A stretch of 64,000 bases of DNA, taken from the NCBI GenBank assembly GCA_023663735.1, contig JAMPGV010000005.1:1-64000 (forward strand), read 5' to 3'. The DNA is from Muribaculum sp. (GTDB taxonomy: Bacteria; Bacillota; Clostridia; Lachnospirales; Lachnospiraceae). Below the pieces are notes generated by a model. The model saw nothing but the letters and a program-made list of their open reading frames with translations, was not told where the DNA came from and ran no database searches. The translations under genes were made by a program, and so were the position numbers. Shown piece by piece: positions 1 through 8,612 of the stretch; position 1 is the stretch's first letter, and every line of letters begins with the position of its first letter.

Positions 1-89
1 AGGTACAAATAAAAATCAATATTTAAAGTGTGTCTTTTGACACCCGAATCTTTTTGGGCGTTTGCGAAACACTATTCTCCGGAATCCGA

Positions 90-225
90 ATTGTGCAGAT
101 TGTATATTCATAAGCAGACCCTAGCGAACCGTTGGCACTTAGGCGCTGTACTTTAGCGCCTTATGTGCCATTACGGTGAGGTTGGAACGAAAGTGTGTCT
201 GCGTTGAATGTGCAATTTGCACAAT
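90..225. repeat. Long imperfect palindromic element, copy A
   Basis: The left arm begins ATTGTGCAGATTGTATATTC and the right arm ends with an approximate reverse complement (TGCAATTTGCACAAT). The whole 136-bp stretch can fold on itself. The left 55 bases (from about 86) match the reverse complement of about 48490-48545 with one visible mismatch. It is a dispersed intergenic palindrome of REP/MITE type; no coding capacity is seen. Each of the two copies lies next to a plus-strand CgeB-like glycosyltransferase gene. Confidence 0.75.
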
Positions 226-331
226 GACACTTTCCGAAGTGAGCGTTTCGTAACGGGTCATTCGTGCAAACGCTTATGTATAAGCGGTATACTCCATAAT
301 CATCAGCAGGATAACAAATTATAACACATGA

Positions 332-360
332 TTGTATATTTCCGCCGGATCCCTTATACT
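332..360 (+). promoter_or_regulatory. Probable SigA promoter for the first glycosyltransferase
   Basis: TTGTAT (332-337), 17 bases, then TATACT (355-360). The -10 matches consensus at 5 of 6 positions and the -35 at 4 of 6. It lies about 60 bases before the chosen start at 419. The match is by eye only. Confidence 0.5.
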
Positions 361-418
361 GGATATAAGGTTCTCTGCACCGCCTAAATCATCGGTGCGG
401 ACAGGAAAGGGTGACGCC

Positions 419-1588
419 ATGAAAATATTAGTTTACCGTTATGGAAGTATCTGCGAGCCGGATGTCATCTCGGCTTTTCAGAAGCTGGGTTTGACTGTTC
501 TGGAAGAAAACGCGGAGATCACGGACAAACAGCTGTCCTCCGCAGACCGTGTACGTCTGGTGGAGCGGACGCTCCAAGAGCAGCACCCGCTCTTTGTCTT
601 CAGCATCAACTTCTATCCCGCCATCGCGGAGATCTGCCATATTTACAAGACGCGCTATCTGTGCTGGACGGTGGACGCGCCGGTGCCGGAGCTGTTCTCC
701 GATTCCATCCGCCGCGGCACCAACTGCCTGTTTTTGTTTGACCGGGCGCAATATCAACGCTTTGCGCCCTACAACCCGGAAGGTATCCACTATCTTCCGC
801 TGGCCTCCTGCACGGAGCGCTTCGACCGGGTCATTGCGGAGATTTCCGAGGAAGACCGCCGTCGATATCGCTCGGAAATCTCTTTTGTAGGCTCTCTTTA
901 CAATGAGAAAAATCCTCTGAACCGCCTCAGCCTCCCCGACTATGCGAAGGGATATATCCATGCCTTGACGGAAGCCTCCCTGAAACTCTACGGCTATAAT
1001 CCCGTGGAGGACGCCCTGAGCGAAGAGGTCGTCTCCGCCATCAAAGAACATGCGGATGACTTCTATGCGCTGGAACATGCCGTTGCGCCTTCCGACCGCT
1101 ATGTAGCAGCCCACAGTTATATCGGGATGCAGATTGCGGAGACGGAACGCATACGAACCCTGAATGCTCTGGCACAATATTTTACGGTGGATCTCTATAC
1201 CCGCAGCGACACTTCCGCCCTGCGGGGCGTGCGTACACACGGCGGTGTGGCCACTCTGACGGAAATGCCCCTGATTTTCCGTTTGAGCAAAATCAATCTG
1301 AACATGACGATCAAACCCATCCAGACCGGGCTTCCCCTGCGCATCTTCGACATCTTAGGATGCGGCGGTTTCCTCATGACCAACTATCAGGCGGAACTGC
1401 CGGAATATTTCGACATTGGCGTCGATCTGGAAGCCTATTCAAGCTTGGAGGAACTGGTGGACAAATGCGCCTACTATCTGGAACACGAAGACGTCCGCAG
1501 ACAGATTGCCCGGAGCGGATATGAGAAAGTATGCACAGCGCATACCTACATCCATCGGATGCGGGATATGATTGAAGCCATTCTGTAA
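419..1588 (+). CDS. CgeB-like glycosyltransferase (DUF3880 / Glyco_trans_1_2 type)
   Basis: A 389-residue protein resembling spore-maturation protein CgeB glycosyltransferases. These have an N-terminal DUF3880-like half and a C-terminal GT-B half that binds a nucleotide sugar. The C-terminal block has the family pattern SKINLN, then a GLPLRIFD segment, GCGGFL and TNYQAEL. The ATG at 419 was chosen over in-frame ATGs from 332 because AGGAAAGG precedes it and homologues in the window start with the same MKIL/MRIL strand. Paralogues lie at 2497-3657 and 47232-48398. It converges on the minus-strand gene ending at 1608. The acceptor is unknown; a flagellin glycan is inferred from context. Confidence 0.85.
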   Translation: MKILVYRYGSICEPDVISAFQKLGLTVLEENAEITDKQLSSADRVRLVERTLQEQHPLFVFSINFYPAIAEICHIYKTRYLCWTVDAPVPELFSDSIRRGTNCLFLFDRAQYQRFAPYNPEGIHYLPLASCTERFDRVIAEISEEDRRRYRSEISFVGSLYNEKNPLNRLSLPDYAKGYIHALTEASLKLYGYNPVEDALSEEVVSAIKEHADDFYALEHAVAPSDRYVAAHSYIGMQIAETERIRTLNALAQYFTVDLYTRSDTSALRGVRTHGGVATLTEMPLIFRLSKINLNMTIKPIQTGLPLRIFDILGCGGFLMTNYQAELPEYFDIGVDLEAYSSLEELVDKCAYYLEHEDVRRQIARSGYEKVCTAHTYIHRMRDMIEAIL

Positions 1589-1607
1589 CCGTCTGCCGCT
1601 TCCACGG

Positions 1608-2414
1608 TCAACTCTCCATATAATAGAGCATCAGCTTCTGCACCTGCGGCAGAAGCTTGTCCCGCTCCGCCATCTCCAGCAGATTCCTCACGGCGTCGTT
1701 CAACACGCCGGTCTTCAGATACTCCGCCCGATGCTTGCGGAGCATATAGCATCTGTTTTGATAATACGCCCCCACATTGGAGGAAACTCCGCCCTCGGAA
1801 GCCGCCACCTCCAAAAGAACCTCCGGCACAAATCCAATGGGATAGTCTTTCGCCACGCGGATTGCAAAATCCCAATCTTCCAAACTGCGCATACTTTCGT
1901 CAAATCCGCCCACCGCCTCAAAAACCGCCTTAGGCATCAGCACCGTCGGCGCGCCGATCGTATTTTTCACCAGCAGATTCGGAAGAATGCGCCCCTCCAG
2001 CCCCTCCATCTGCTCCAGATCCGGCACAACATGCCGCAGGGACCCCAATAAAGTCATCGCATAGGCGCAATACACAAGACCACAATCCGGATGCTGCGCC
2101 CAGTACGCCATCTGTTTCTCTATCTTGTCATTCGTCCATGTATCGTCGCTGTCGTGAAAGGCAATCAGATCGCAGCCGGCCTTTTCCACGCCGAAATTTC
2201 TGGCTCCTCCCGCCCCCTTGTTTTCAGGCAGACGGCAGTAGCGCACCCTCTCGTCCTGTATCTGCCGGAGAACTTCCTCCGTGTCGTCCTGCGAACAGTC
2301 GTCCGCTATGATGACCTCCTTTACGGGATAGGTCTGCTTCAGCACACTCTCCACAGATTTTACGATGCTGCAGCTCCGATTATAGGTGGGAATCACCACA
2401 CTGATTGCTTCCAT
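1608..2414 (-). CDS. Family 2 glycosyltransferase
   Basis: A 268-residue GT-A glycosyltransferase. The N-terminus has the classic VVIPTYNR strand, followed by a DDCSQDDT nucleotide-binding segment and a metal-binding HDSDD motif near residue 108. It is predicted to be cytoplasmic and to transfer a sugar from a nucleotide donor; neither donor nor acceptor can be read from sequence. A GGGGAG site precedes the ATG. It follows the CgeB-like gene 2497-3657 on the same strand by 82 bases, so the two are probably co-transcribed. Its end faces the plus-strand gene at 1588 with only 19 bases between and no visible terminator. Confidence 0.85.
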   Translation of the reverse strand: MEAISVVIPTYNRSCSIVKSVESVLKQTYPVKEVIIADDCSQDDTEEVLRQIQDERVRYCRLPENKGAGGARNFGVEKAGCDLIAFHDSDDTWTNDKIEKQMAYWAQHPDCGLVYCAYAMTLLGSLRHVVPDLEQMEGLEGRILPNLLVKNTIGAPTVLMPKAVFEAVGGFDESMRSLEDWDFAIRVAKDYPIGFVPEVLLEVAASEGGVSSNVGAYYQNRCYMLRKHRAEYLKTGVLNDAVRNLLEMAERDKLLPQVQKLMLYYMES

Positions 2415-2496
2415 TGCTCTCTACTCCCCCGATGATGTCATCCTGTTCCATTCCAAGCATCTCCTGTCTCAGTACCTCTCATTCAACAGCTTCCGC

Positions 2497-3657
2497 TCAA
2501 GGTGTCAGTCCCGCCGTCTCCAGAATCTGATCCAGACGCTCCTGCAAAGAATACTGCTCCAACACCTTCGCCCGTCCATTCGCCGCAATCCGCTGCCGGA
2601 TCTGATCATGTTTTATATAAAATTCCGCCTTCTCCACTGCATCCTCCAGACTCTCGTACAGCACGGCTTCCTCCTGCGCAAACTGCTCCGCCAGCTCCGG
2701 CTGCCAAGAGGAGAGCAGAAAGCCGCCCGCCCCCATCACATCCAGTGCCCGCAGCGGAATCCCGCTCTGAATGCACCGCAGCGCCGGATTCAGGTTCACC
2801 TTGGAACAGGCAAACACCTTGGGCATCTCCTCCACATAGTCCACGGGCGGGAGGCACTTGACTCCCTGAAGCACTTCGCTGGACTGGAACGAATAGAGCC
2901 GGGCATCAAACCGTCTGCCCAGCAAAGAGAGCAAAAGCAGCCTGTCCTTTCTGGTCACCTCACTGGCCATGGCAAAGGTCAGAGCCTCCCGCGGCAGACG
3001 AAACGCCGTATCGGGATGCGTCTCCTGAATAGTGCGGTTAAACCGCTCCACCAGCTCCTGCGTGATCAGTTCGTCAAACAGATAACATCCGTACAGATTC
3101 TGCTGTGCCGCCATAGCCGCATCCAGATATCCCCGGAGATACTCGTCCGCCAATCCGCGCAGCTCCTGCATCCGGGACTCGTACAGACTCCCCACCAAGG
3201 AAATCTCCGCCCCATAGAGCTTTTCGTCCCTCTGTGAGACGCATAGCTTGGAAAGCCTTGTGCGGTTCACCCCCAGCGGCAGATAATAGACCCTCTCGAT
3301 TCCCGCCCGGATATACTGCTCGGCCTGTATCCTGTCAAAAAAGAACACGAAGTTTACCGGATTGTCCAACGTCTCCTCGGGACGCACCACATTCAGCGGA
3401 TTGTCATAGCACCACGCAAGATACTTCAACCCCTGCTCCTGCGCCATCTTAGAAAGCATCGGCCAGTAATTGACGCTGAGCAGGGCGTCGTACTGTCCGC
3501 CATCCACATGCCCGCGGAACCAATGCACAAAAGCCTCGTCCTCATTCTTATCGGTGAATTTCCATGTAAAAGAATCCGTCCGGATGCCTTTCTCCGCACA
3601 GATCTGTTTTACGTCATACTGCAAATAGGATTCCCACTCGTAGAATAGGATTCTCAT
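2497..3657 (-). CDS. CgeB-like glycosyltransferase
   Basis: A 386-residue paralogue of the proteins at 419-1588 and 47232-48398. The N-terminal half is DUF3880-like (MRILFYEWES start, then a FFFDR segment). The C-terminal half carries SKVNLN, SGIPLRALDVMGAGGFLL and WQPEL, as expected of Glyco_trans_1_2 domains. GGAGGAGCATCC precedes the ATG. It is followed by the family-2 glycosyltransferase at 1608-2414. The specificity is unknown. Neighbouring flagellin genes and nucleotide-sugar pathways suggest a surface or flagellin glycan. Confidence 0.85.
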   Translation of the reverse strand: MRILFYEWESYLQYDVKQICAEKGIRTDSFTWKFTDKNEDEAFVHWFRGHVDGGQYDALLSVNYWPMLSKMAQEQGLKYLAWCYDNPLNVVRPEETLDNPVNFVFFFDRIQAEQYIRAGIERVYYLPLGVNRTRLSKLCVSQRDEKLYGAEISLVGSLYESRMQELRGLADEYLRGYLDAAMAAQQNLYGCYLFDELITQELVERFNRTIQETHPDTAFRLPREALTFAMASEVTRKDRLLLLSLLGRRFDARLYSFQSSEVLQGVKCLPPVDYVEEMPKVFACSKVNLNPALRCIQSGIPLRALDVMGAGGFLLSSWQPELAEQFAQEEAVLYESLEDAVEKAEFYIKHDQIRQRIAANGRAKVLEQYSLQERLDQILETAGLTP

Positions 3658-3803
3658 GGATGCTCCTCCGCTTTTCCTTTTGTACTTCCCGCGGCTTTAC
3701 GATTGCCCCTTTAAAATATGAATTATAGGAATTTGCCCAACGCTACGTTTCGTAAAAGGCCATTGTGCATTCTGCACAGCCCGGATGTCTGTCTCCGCAC
3801 AGA
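3658..3803. other. Intergenic region with degenerate repeat-like sequence
   Basis: About 146 bases between the Rpn-type gene and the CgeB-like gene. A stretch near 3745-3780 (CGTTTCGTAA... then TGTGCATTCTGCACA) resembles part of the palindromic sequence at 205-265 and may be a decayed copy. A TATAAT-like hexamer reads leftwards at 3722-3727 without a good -35, so a promoter for 3657-1608 is possible but weak. Confidence 0.35.
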
Positions 3804-4775
3804 CTATACCATCGTCTGGCCAAACATCTGCAGATACTCCTGCGCCCTCTGCGCCGGCACATTCAGCCTGCTCTGTAATCTTGCGAGAATCTCTTGCTCG
3901 GAAAGACCCAGTTCTGTTCCAAGCTCTATAATCCCTTCCGCTTTCCCTTCTGCTCTTCCCTCTGCTTTCCAGTCCCGTCTCATTTCCTCCACTGCCAGAC
4001 ACATATTACAGCCTCCTTCTTCATCCGCCTCAAGCTTCTTCAAAATCTCTGCACTGTCCGTCAGGACAGCCATAGCCTCCGCCGTCTCCCGCTGCAGATG
4101 TAAATACGCCTCTCCGCTCCACAGCCGGAACAGTCCTTCTTTATCCTGCCGCATCTGAAGCACCTCTAAAAGCTGCTTCAAATCTGTGCGAAAGCAGGAC
4201 AAGTCCTTCCGCTCCCCTGCACAGAACAGCGTCATCCCGTAGTCGTGAAAAACCTCCTGCCAGCCTTCCTCCTGTTCCCCAAAACACATCATCTCCCGGA
4301 GGCTTCTCGGGCCATCCCAGCGCTCCGTTCCATGGTAAAAGCAGATTGTGTACACCGGGCAGAGTCTGTCCCCCTTCTCCAGCCGCTTCGCCCAGTTCCC
4401 GGCTCTCCGCCCTTCCCGCTGAAATGCAGTCTGTCTGCGGCTTATGATGTCCCGTATCTGCCGCCCGTACTCCATCTGGTCGTAACGCATCATGCGCCAA
4501 GGCATGGCATAGTCGATATCATTTTGATTCTCCACAGCCGTTACGACAAAGCATTCTCCTGTACCAGCCCTCTTCCGGAGATCACGGACTCCCCTCTCAT
4601 ACCGGATACGCTCTCCGCCCTCCGGTGAAACTCGATCCACATAGCGCTCCGAGGCATCCACTAACGCATCCGCCCGCACGACCGGCCTGCCGCCAAACAA
4701 CACCCCGTTAAACAAATCTGCAAATCTGTCATTGTCCGACAGATAACGATACATCACATCGTCATATTTTCCCAT
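3804..4775 (-). CDS. Rpn-family PD-(D/E)XK nuclease / transposase-like protein
   Basis: A 323-residue protein of the Rpn (recombination-promoting nuclease, transposase-like PDDEXK) type, common in multiple copies in Lachnospiraceae. The N-terminus YRYLSDNDRFADLFN and the later VVTAVENQNDID segment (E82/Q84 of an E-x-Q motif) fit the family. The C-terminus has repeated Glu/Gly/Lys residues and a short helical tail. The ATG at 4775 follows CAGGAGG closely; the frame extends to a TTG at 4835, which is less likely. A SigA promoter lies upstream at 4939-4968. It does not look functionally linked to the glycan genes. Confidence 0.75.
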   Translation of the reverse strand: MGKYDDVMYRYLSDNDRFADLFNGVLFGGRPVVRADALVDASERYVDRVSPEGGERIRYERGVRDLRKRAGTGECFVVTAVENQNDIDYAMPWRMMRYDQMEYGRQIRDIISRRQTAFQREGRRAGNWAKRLEKGDRLCPVYTICFYHGTERWDGPRSLREMMCFGEQEEGWQEVFHDYGMTLFCAGERKDLSCFRTDLKQLLEVLQMRQDKEGLFRLWSGEAYLHLQRETAEAMAVLTDSAEILKKLEADEEGGCNMCLAVEEMRRDWKAEGRAEGKAEGIIELGTELGLSEQEILARLQSRLNVPAQRAQEYLQMFGQTMV

Positions 4776-4938
4776 AATCCTCCTGTCTGCGGAGGATGTC
4801 CCGCCCCCGCCACTGTCTGTATTTGCTTGGTTCAAGTGGAAAAGGCATTGTCGCCACGGCGGAACCGCCTGAGAAAAGTAAATATAAAAATGAATCTGAA
4901 TCTTTCGACAATAGATTAGAAGATCAATTGATAAAAAT

Positions 4939-4968
4939 ATTGTAATGCCTTGTCGAAGGTTCTGTCAA
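4939..4968 (-). promoter_or_regulatory. SigA promoter for the Rpn-type gene
   Basis: Read leftwards: a perfect TTGACA (4968-4963), an 18-base spacer, then TACAAT (4944-4939), which matches 5 of 6 consensus positions. It lies about 165 bases before the ATG at 4775, which implies a long leader. Confidence 0.6.
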
Positions 4969-5053
4969 GTAATTTCCTACAGCAATCATTTGCCGAACAT
5001 GCAACAAAAACGTCGAACGGAAAACTGAAACCGCTTTAAAAAACTACGGTTTT

Positions 5054-5638
5054 TCACCTATCGGAGCTACTCATTTTTCTTGTATATTCCGCTAGCGTAT
5101 CCCAATTAGAATCCTTTTCAGTAACAATCACCTTTTCAATTCCATACTCATTTAGAGGATATGGTATATTGAGATCAGGATCATTCCAAAGAATTCCACC
5201 GCAAGCCTCTGGAACATATTTTCCTGAACACTGATATGAAAAAATTGTATTATCCGTGAGTGCAATAAATCCATGCGCAAAACCTTCGGGAATAAATATT
5301 TCCTTCTGTTCCTCCGCCTTCAACAGCTCCGCATGAAATTTTCCGTAAGTGACTGAGTTCTCCCGCAAATCCAGCGCTACATCAAAAAGCGTTCCGGAGA
5401 CAACGTGAATCAGTTTAGCCTGTGAATCAATCGTTTGATAATGCAATCCTCGCAAAGCACCTTTTTTAGAATATAAATCGCTGTTTTCATGAAACTCGCA
5501 AGTAATACCATGCGCAGCAAAAATACTTCTTTCATAGCACTTTTTATACAGTCCGCGTTCATCAAAAAACATGTGCGGATAAATGATCCACAAACCCTCA
5601 ATGTCTGTTTTCGTAAATTCAAATGCCATTTCTTTCAC
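5054..5638 (-). CDS. rfbC: dTDP-4-dehydrorhamnose 3,5-epimerase family protein
   Basis: A 194-residue cupin epimerase of the RmlC/RfbC family. The RGLHYQ motif (63-68) contains the catalytic His66, and IPEGFAHGF (116-124) is the family signature. RmlC normally epimerises C3 and C5 of a 4-keto-6-deoxyhexose nucleotide. No rmlA or rmlB is nearby, whereas rfbF and rfbG are in the same operon, so a CDP-4-keto-6-deoxyglucose substrate is inferred. It is the last gene of the long leftward glycan operon. No strong terminator is visible downstream. Confidence 0.85.
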   Translation of the reverse strand: MKEMAFEFTKTDIEGLWIIYPHMFFDERGLYKKCYERSIFAAHGITCEFHENSDLYSKKGALRGLHYQTIDSQAKLIHVVSGTLFDVALDLRENSVTYGKFHAELLKAEEQKEIFIPEGFAHGFIALTDNTIFSYQCSGKYVPEACGGILWNDPDLNIPYPLNEYGIEKVIVTEKDSNWDTLAEYTRKMSSSDR

Positions 5639-5653
5639 TCCACTCGCATTCCG

Positions 5654-6622
5654 CTATTTACCTTCTTTGGAAGAATATACTGATTTCCAATCCTGCAGAA
5701 TCCATTTTGCCGTTCTCTCAATACCCTCTTCAAATGAAATCACAGGTTCGAATCCTGTATCTCTTTTCAATTTTGAAGCGTCAAATATTTCTTTTGGAAG
5801 AAAAACCACATTATCCACAATCTGTCCAAAATCAAGTACAACATCCGTTCCGCCATGAAGTTCATTTGCCACTCTTCCAACCACCTCGAGAAACTCTCTC
5901 AATGGTTTTGCATCTCCCGAAGCAATACAGTAATTTGTTCCATTTACTCCTTTTTCCGCAATCAGCCGCATCGCACGAGCTACATCACAAACGTGGACAA
6001 AATCATAATATTGCTTCCCAGAAGACAATTTAGGAGATATTCCATCATATATTTGGCGAATTACAGAATTGATTAAACGGGCTGAGTTCTCTTCCTCACC
6101 GTAGGTATTAATAAGCGGCCAAAAAAACCGAATGCCATAATTACCTGCTTTCGCTTTTCCCATCCAATGAGCTGCAGTCTTCGCTGCCTTGTACATATAA
6201 CCCAGATTGGAAACGACTTTATCATTGGCAATCTCCGTCTCCGCTTCCGCCTCATGTATACTGCCACACCCCACAAAAGTTCCAATGGACATTTCATGCG
6301 CCGCATCAATCAAATCTAATGTGGCTTTTACATTCTGAAGCTGAATGTCCTCATTGCGGATGTCTGCATCGGACACTCCCTGCCACGCGGCATGAAAAAC
6401 CACATCAATATCCCTATCAGAAATCATATCCGGCAATCTGCCTAAATCCATCAAATCACACTCAATAACCCTAACAGGTAAATTGCTTATATTTTCCCTG
6501 TTTTTGGAACCTGTACGGATCACTGCAATCGTTTCTATCTGCTCATTTACCAGTTCTCTTGTCAGAAATTTACCTATGAACCCGGTCGCCCCGGTTACAA
6601 TCGCTTTTCTCACCAAACACAT
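5654..6622 (-). CDS. NAD(P)-dependent sugar reductase/epimerase (CDP-sugar pathway)
   Basis: A 322-residue extended short-chain dehydrogenase. TGATGFIG (10-17) is the nucleotide-binding loop, and YKAAK (Y144, K148) the catalytic pair. Its position directly after rfbG suggests it reduces the 4-keto group of a CDP-6-deoxyhexose, like the RfbJ/Tyv-side enzymes. No 3-dehydrase (ddhC-like) gene accompanies it, so a 6-deoxy rather than 3,6-dideoxy sugar is inferred. The start is taken at the ATG after GGAGGGT; an in-frame ATG at 6655 lacks a ribosome site. Confidence 0.8.
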   Translation of the reverse strand: MCLVRKAIVTGATGFIGKFLTRELVNEQIETIAVIRTGSKNRENISNLPVRVIECDLMDLGRLPDMISDRDIDVVFHAAWQGVSDADIRNEDIQLQNVKATLDLIDAAHEMSIGTFVGCGSIHEAEAETEIANDKVVSNLGYMYKAAKTAAHWMGKAKAGNYGIRFFWPLINTYGEEENSARLINSVIRQIYDGISPKLSSGKQYYDFVHVCDVARAMRLIAEKGVNGTNYCIASGDAKPLREFLEVVGRVANELHGGTDVVLDFGQIVDNVVFLPKEIFDASKLKRDTGFEPVISFEEGIERTAKWILQDWKSVYSSKEGK

Positions 6623-6713
6623 ACCCTCCAAGTTCTCGGTGTGAATAGTCTTCAAACCTTAAGTTCCTAATCTCATGCTTTAAAGGATTAAGTACCTCTT
6701 TTTGCCCAATAGA

Positions 6714-7787
6714 TCAAACTTTCGTATTGTCAAAACTACTCAGAAAGCACGAAATTTGTTCATTCATAACTGCCGGGATATTCCCTCCCGCCTGATAACA
6801 CCTTGTCCATTCTACAACCTTTTTAACCGCCGTCTCAATGTCCCAGCGCGGCGCCCATCCAAAGGTGCTTTTTAACCGGGAGCAATCAAGCTTCAAGAAA
6901 TTGGCCTCATGGACTGCGTCCCGCTCACACACGTTCTTCCACTGCAGCCCCTGCCCCCATTTCGAGACAAACAGATCTACCAGCGCGCCGGTCTGGAGAC
7001 ATCCCGCTTCATCCGGCCCCACATTATAACAGCCCGCATAGCGTTCATCCGCATATTGGCAGGCGGCAATCATCAAGTAAGCATATAATGGTTCCAGCAC
7101 GTGTTGATAGGGACGCGTTGAATACGGATTTCTGACCACAATGGTCTCTCCCCGCAGCGCTGCTCTCACACAGTCTGGAATGATCCGGTCTTTGGCAAAA
7201 TCCCCGCCGCCGATCACATTCCCTGCCCGCGCCGTCGATATGGCCGTCTTCCCCTCTGCAAAGAAACTGTTTTTATAAGATGCCGTCACCAGTTCAGAGC
7301 AGGACTTCGAGTTGGAATATGGATCAAATCCGTTCAATTCCTCGTTCTCCCGATATCCCCAATCCCACTCCCGATTCCGGTATACCTTATCTGTCGTCAC
7401 ATTCAAAAAGGATTTCACACTGTCGCTGTTTCGGACACATTCCAAGACATTGACTGTTCCCATGACATTGGTCTCATACGTGTATGCAGGATGCCGATAT
7501 GCCTCCCGCACAAGCGGCTGAGCCGCCAAATGCAATACAATCTCCGGCTCCGCCTTGTCAAATGCCTCCTTTAACTGTTTATAATCCCTGACGTCCCCTG
7601 TAATCGAAACCATTTCATGTGCCAAATCTGCCAAGGAAAACAGTCCTTCCTCTTGAGCCGCCAGCGCATATCCTGTCACTTCCGCTCCGGCTTCCACCAG
7701 CATCCGGCACAGCCATGTCCCTTTAAACCCGTTATGCCCCGTGACAAAGACTCTTTTATTTTTGTAAAAGTCCATTGTAAAATCCAT
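6714..7787 (-). CDS. rfbG: CDP-glucose 4,6-dehydratase
   Basis: A 357-residue short-chain dehydrogenase matching RfbG. It has the TGHNGFKG dinucleotide-binding loop at the N-terminus, HLAAQPLVR, VTTDKVY and DPYSNSK with its Tyr/Lys pair. It converts CDP-glucose to CDP-4-keto-6-deoxyglucose in the cytoplasm. The gene overlaps nothing once the ATG at 7787 is used; GGAGG sits five bases upstream, and a second ATG at 7790 is also possible. It directly follows rfbF, which makes its substrate. Confidence 0.92.
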   Translation of the reverse strand: MDFTMDFYKNKRVFVTGHNGFKGTWLCRMLVEAGAEVTGYALAAQEEGLFSLADLAHEMVSITGDVRDYKQLKEAFDKAEPEIVLHLAAQPLVREAYRHPAYTYETNVMGTVNVLECVRNSDSVKSFLNVTTDKVYRNREWDWGYRENEELNGFDPYSNSKSCSELVTASYKNSFFAEGKTAISTARAGNVIGGGDFAKDRIIPDCVRAALRGETIVVRNPYSTRPYQHVLEPLYAYLMIAACQYADERYAGCYNVGPDEAGCLQTGALVDLFVSKWGQGLQWKNVCERDAVHEANFLKLDCSRLKSTFGWAPRWDIETAVKKVVEWTRCYQAGGNIPAVMNEQISCFLSSFDNTKV

Positions 7788-7806
7788 CATTACCTCCAGC
7801 CCGGAT

Positions 7807-8586
7807 CTATTCCCATATTTTCCACGGAGCATGACCGGAATCCCACAGCTTCTCCAACTTCTCCCTATCGCGCAAAGTGTCCATGCATTGCCAAAATCCG
7901 TTGTGCTTATAACAAGTCAGTTTCCCCTCCAGCGCAAGCCGATTCATCGGTTCTTTCTCAAACATCGTCTCGTCTCCGTCAATGTAGTCCAAAACCCGCG
8001 GATCGCATACAAAAAAACCGCCGTTGATCCATCCGGTATCAGCCCGGCTCTTCTCCCGAAACGCCAGAACCTCATTATTCCCGCCAAGATCCATAATCCC
8101 GAACCTTCCTTCTGGCAAGACGCCTGTCACCGTCAATAAGCGCTTCTGCTCTTGATGAAAAGAAACCAGACGGGCTATATCCACATCCGCCACACCGTCG
8201 CCATACGTCACCATAAACGGTTCGTCGTTTAGATACTTTTTAACCCTTTTGATCCGCCCCCCCGTCATGGTATTAAGGCCGGTATCCACAACCGTCACCT
8301 TCCATGGTTCCGTAAAGCTGTCATGCAGAATCACCTCGTGATTCCCTGCGGTGAAATCATAAGTAATATCGCTTTTATGCAAAAAATAATTGGCAAAATA
8401 TTCCTTTATGACATATTGCTTGTAGCCCGCACAGATCACAAAATCATTGTAACCATAATGCGAATAGCCTTTCATGATATGCCATAAAATCGGCATTCCG
8501 CCGATCTCAACCATCGGTTTCGGCCTCAAGTGGCTTTCCTCCGAAATTCTGGTTCCAAAACCACCTGCCAAAATCACTACTTTCAT
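7807..8586 (-). CDS. rfbF: Glucose-1-phosphate cytidylyltransferase
   Basis: A 259-residue nucleotidyltransferase that makes CDP-glucose from CTP and glucose 1-phosphate. The N-terminus VILAGGFGTR, followed by RPKPMVEIGG, is the CTP/sugar-phosphate binding signature. The length and the YGYNDFVICAGY segment are typical of RfbF. It heads a compact CDP-deoxyhexose module: rfbF, rfbG, reductase, epimerase. Confidence 0.93.
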   Translation of the reverse strand: MKVVILAGGFGTRISEESHLRPKPMVEIGGMPILWHIMKGYSHYGYNDFVICAGYKQYVIKEYFANYFLHKSDITYDFTAGNHEVILHDSFTEPWKVTVVDTGLNTMTGGRIKRVKKYLNDEPFMVTYGDGVADVDIARLVSFHQEQKRLLTVTGVLPEGRFGIMDLGGNNEVLAFREKSRADTGWINGGFFVCDPRVLDYIDGDETMFEKEPMNRLALEGKLTCYKHNGFWQCMDTLRDREKLEKLWDSGHAPWKIWE

Positions 8587-8612
8587 GTATGCTTTCCTCT
8601 CTCAATCGCACA

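Larger units (their letters stand above)
1..418. other. Upstream intergenic region with palindromic sequence
   Basis: No gene is visible here. The stretch is rich in short inverted repeats, including a near-palindrome around 268-283, and it holds the long palindromic element at 90-225. A SigA-like promoter lies at 332-360. The plus-strand glycosyltransferase frame is open from 332, but its convincing start is at 419, so 361-418 is read as a leader. Confidence 0.6.

Noticed and set aside
2386..3237. 283-codon plus-strand frame opposite the CgeB-like gene
   Set aside because: It has Arg/Gln/Leu-rich shadow composition and no ribosome site, and the minus-strand gene has family motifs throughout.
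5030..5055. Possible terminator after the rfbC-like gene
   Set aside because: The AACCG/CGGTT stem is short and has no T-run in the leftward direction.
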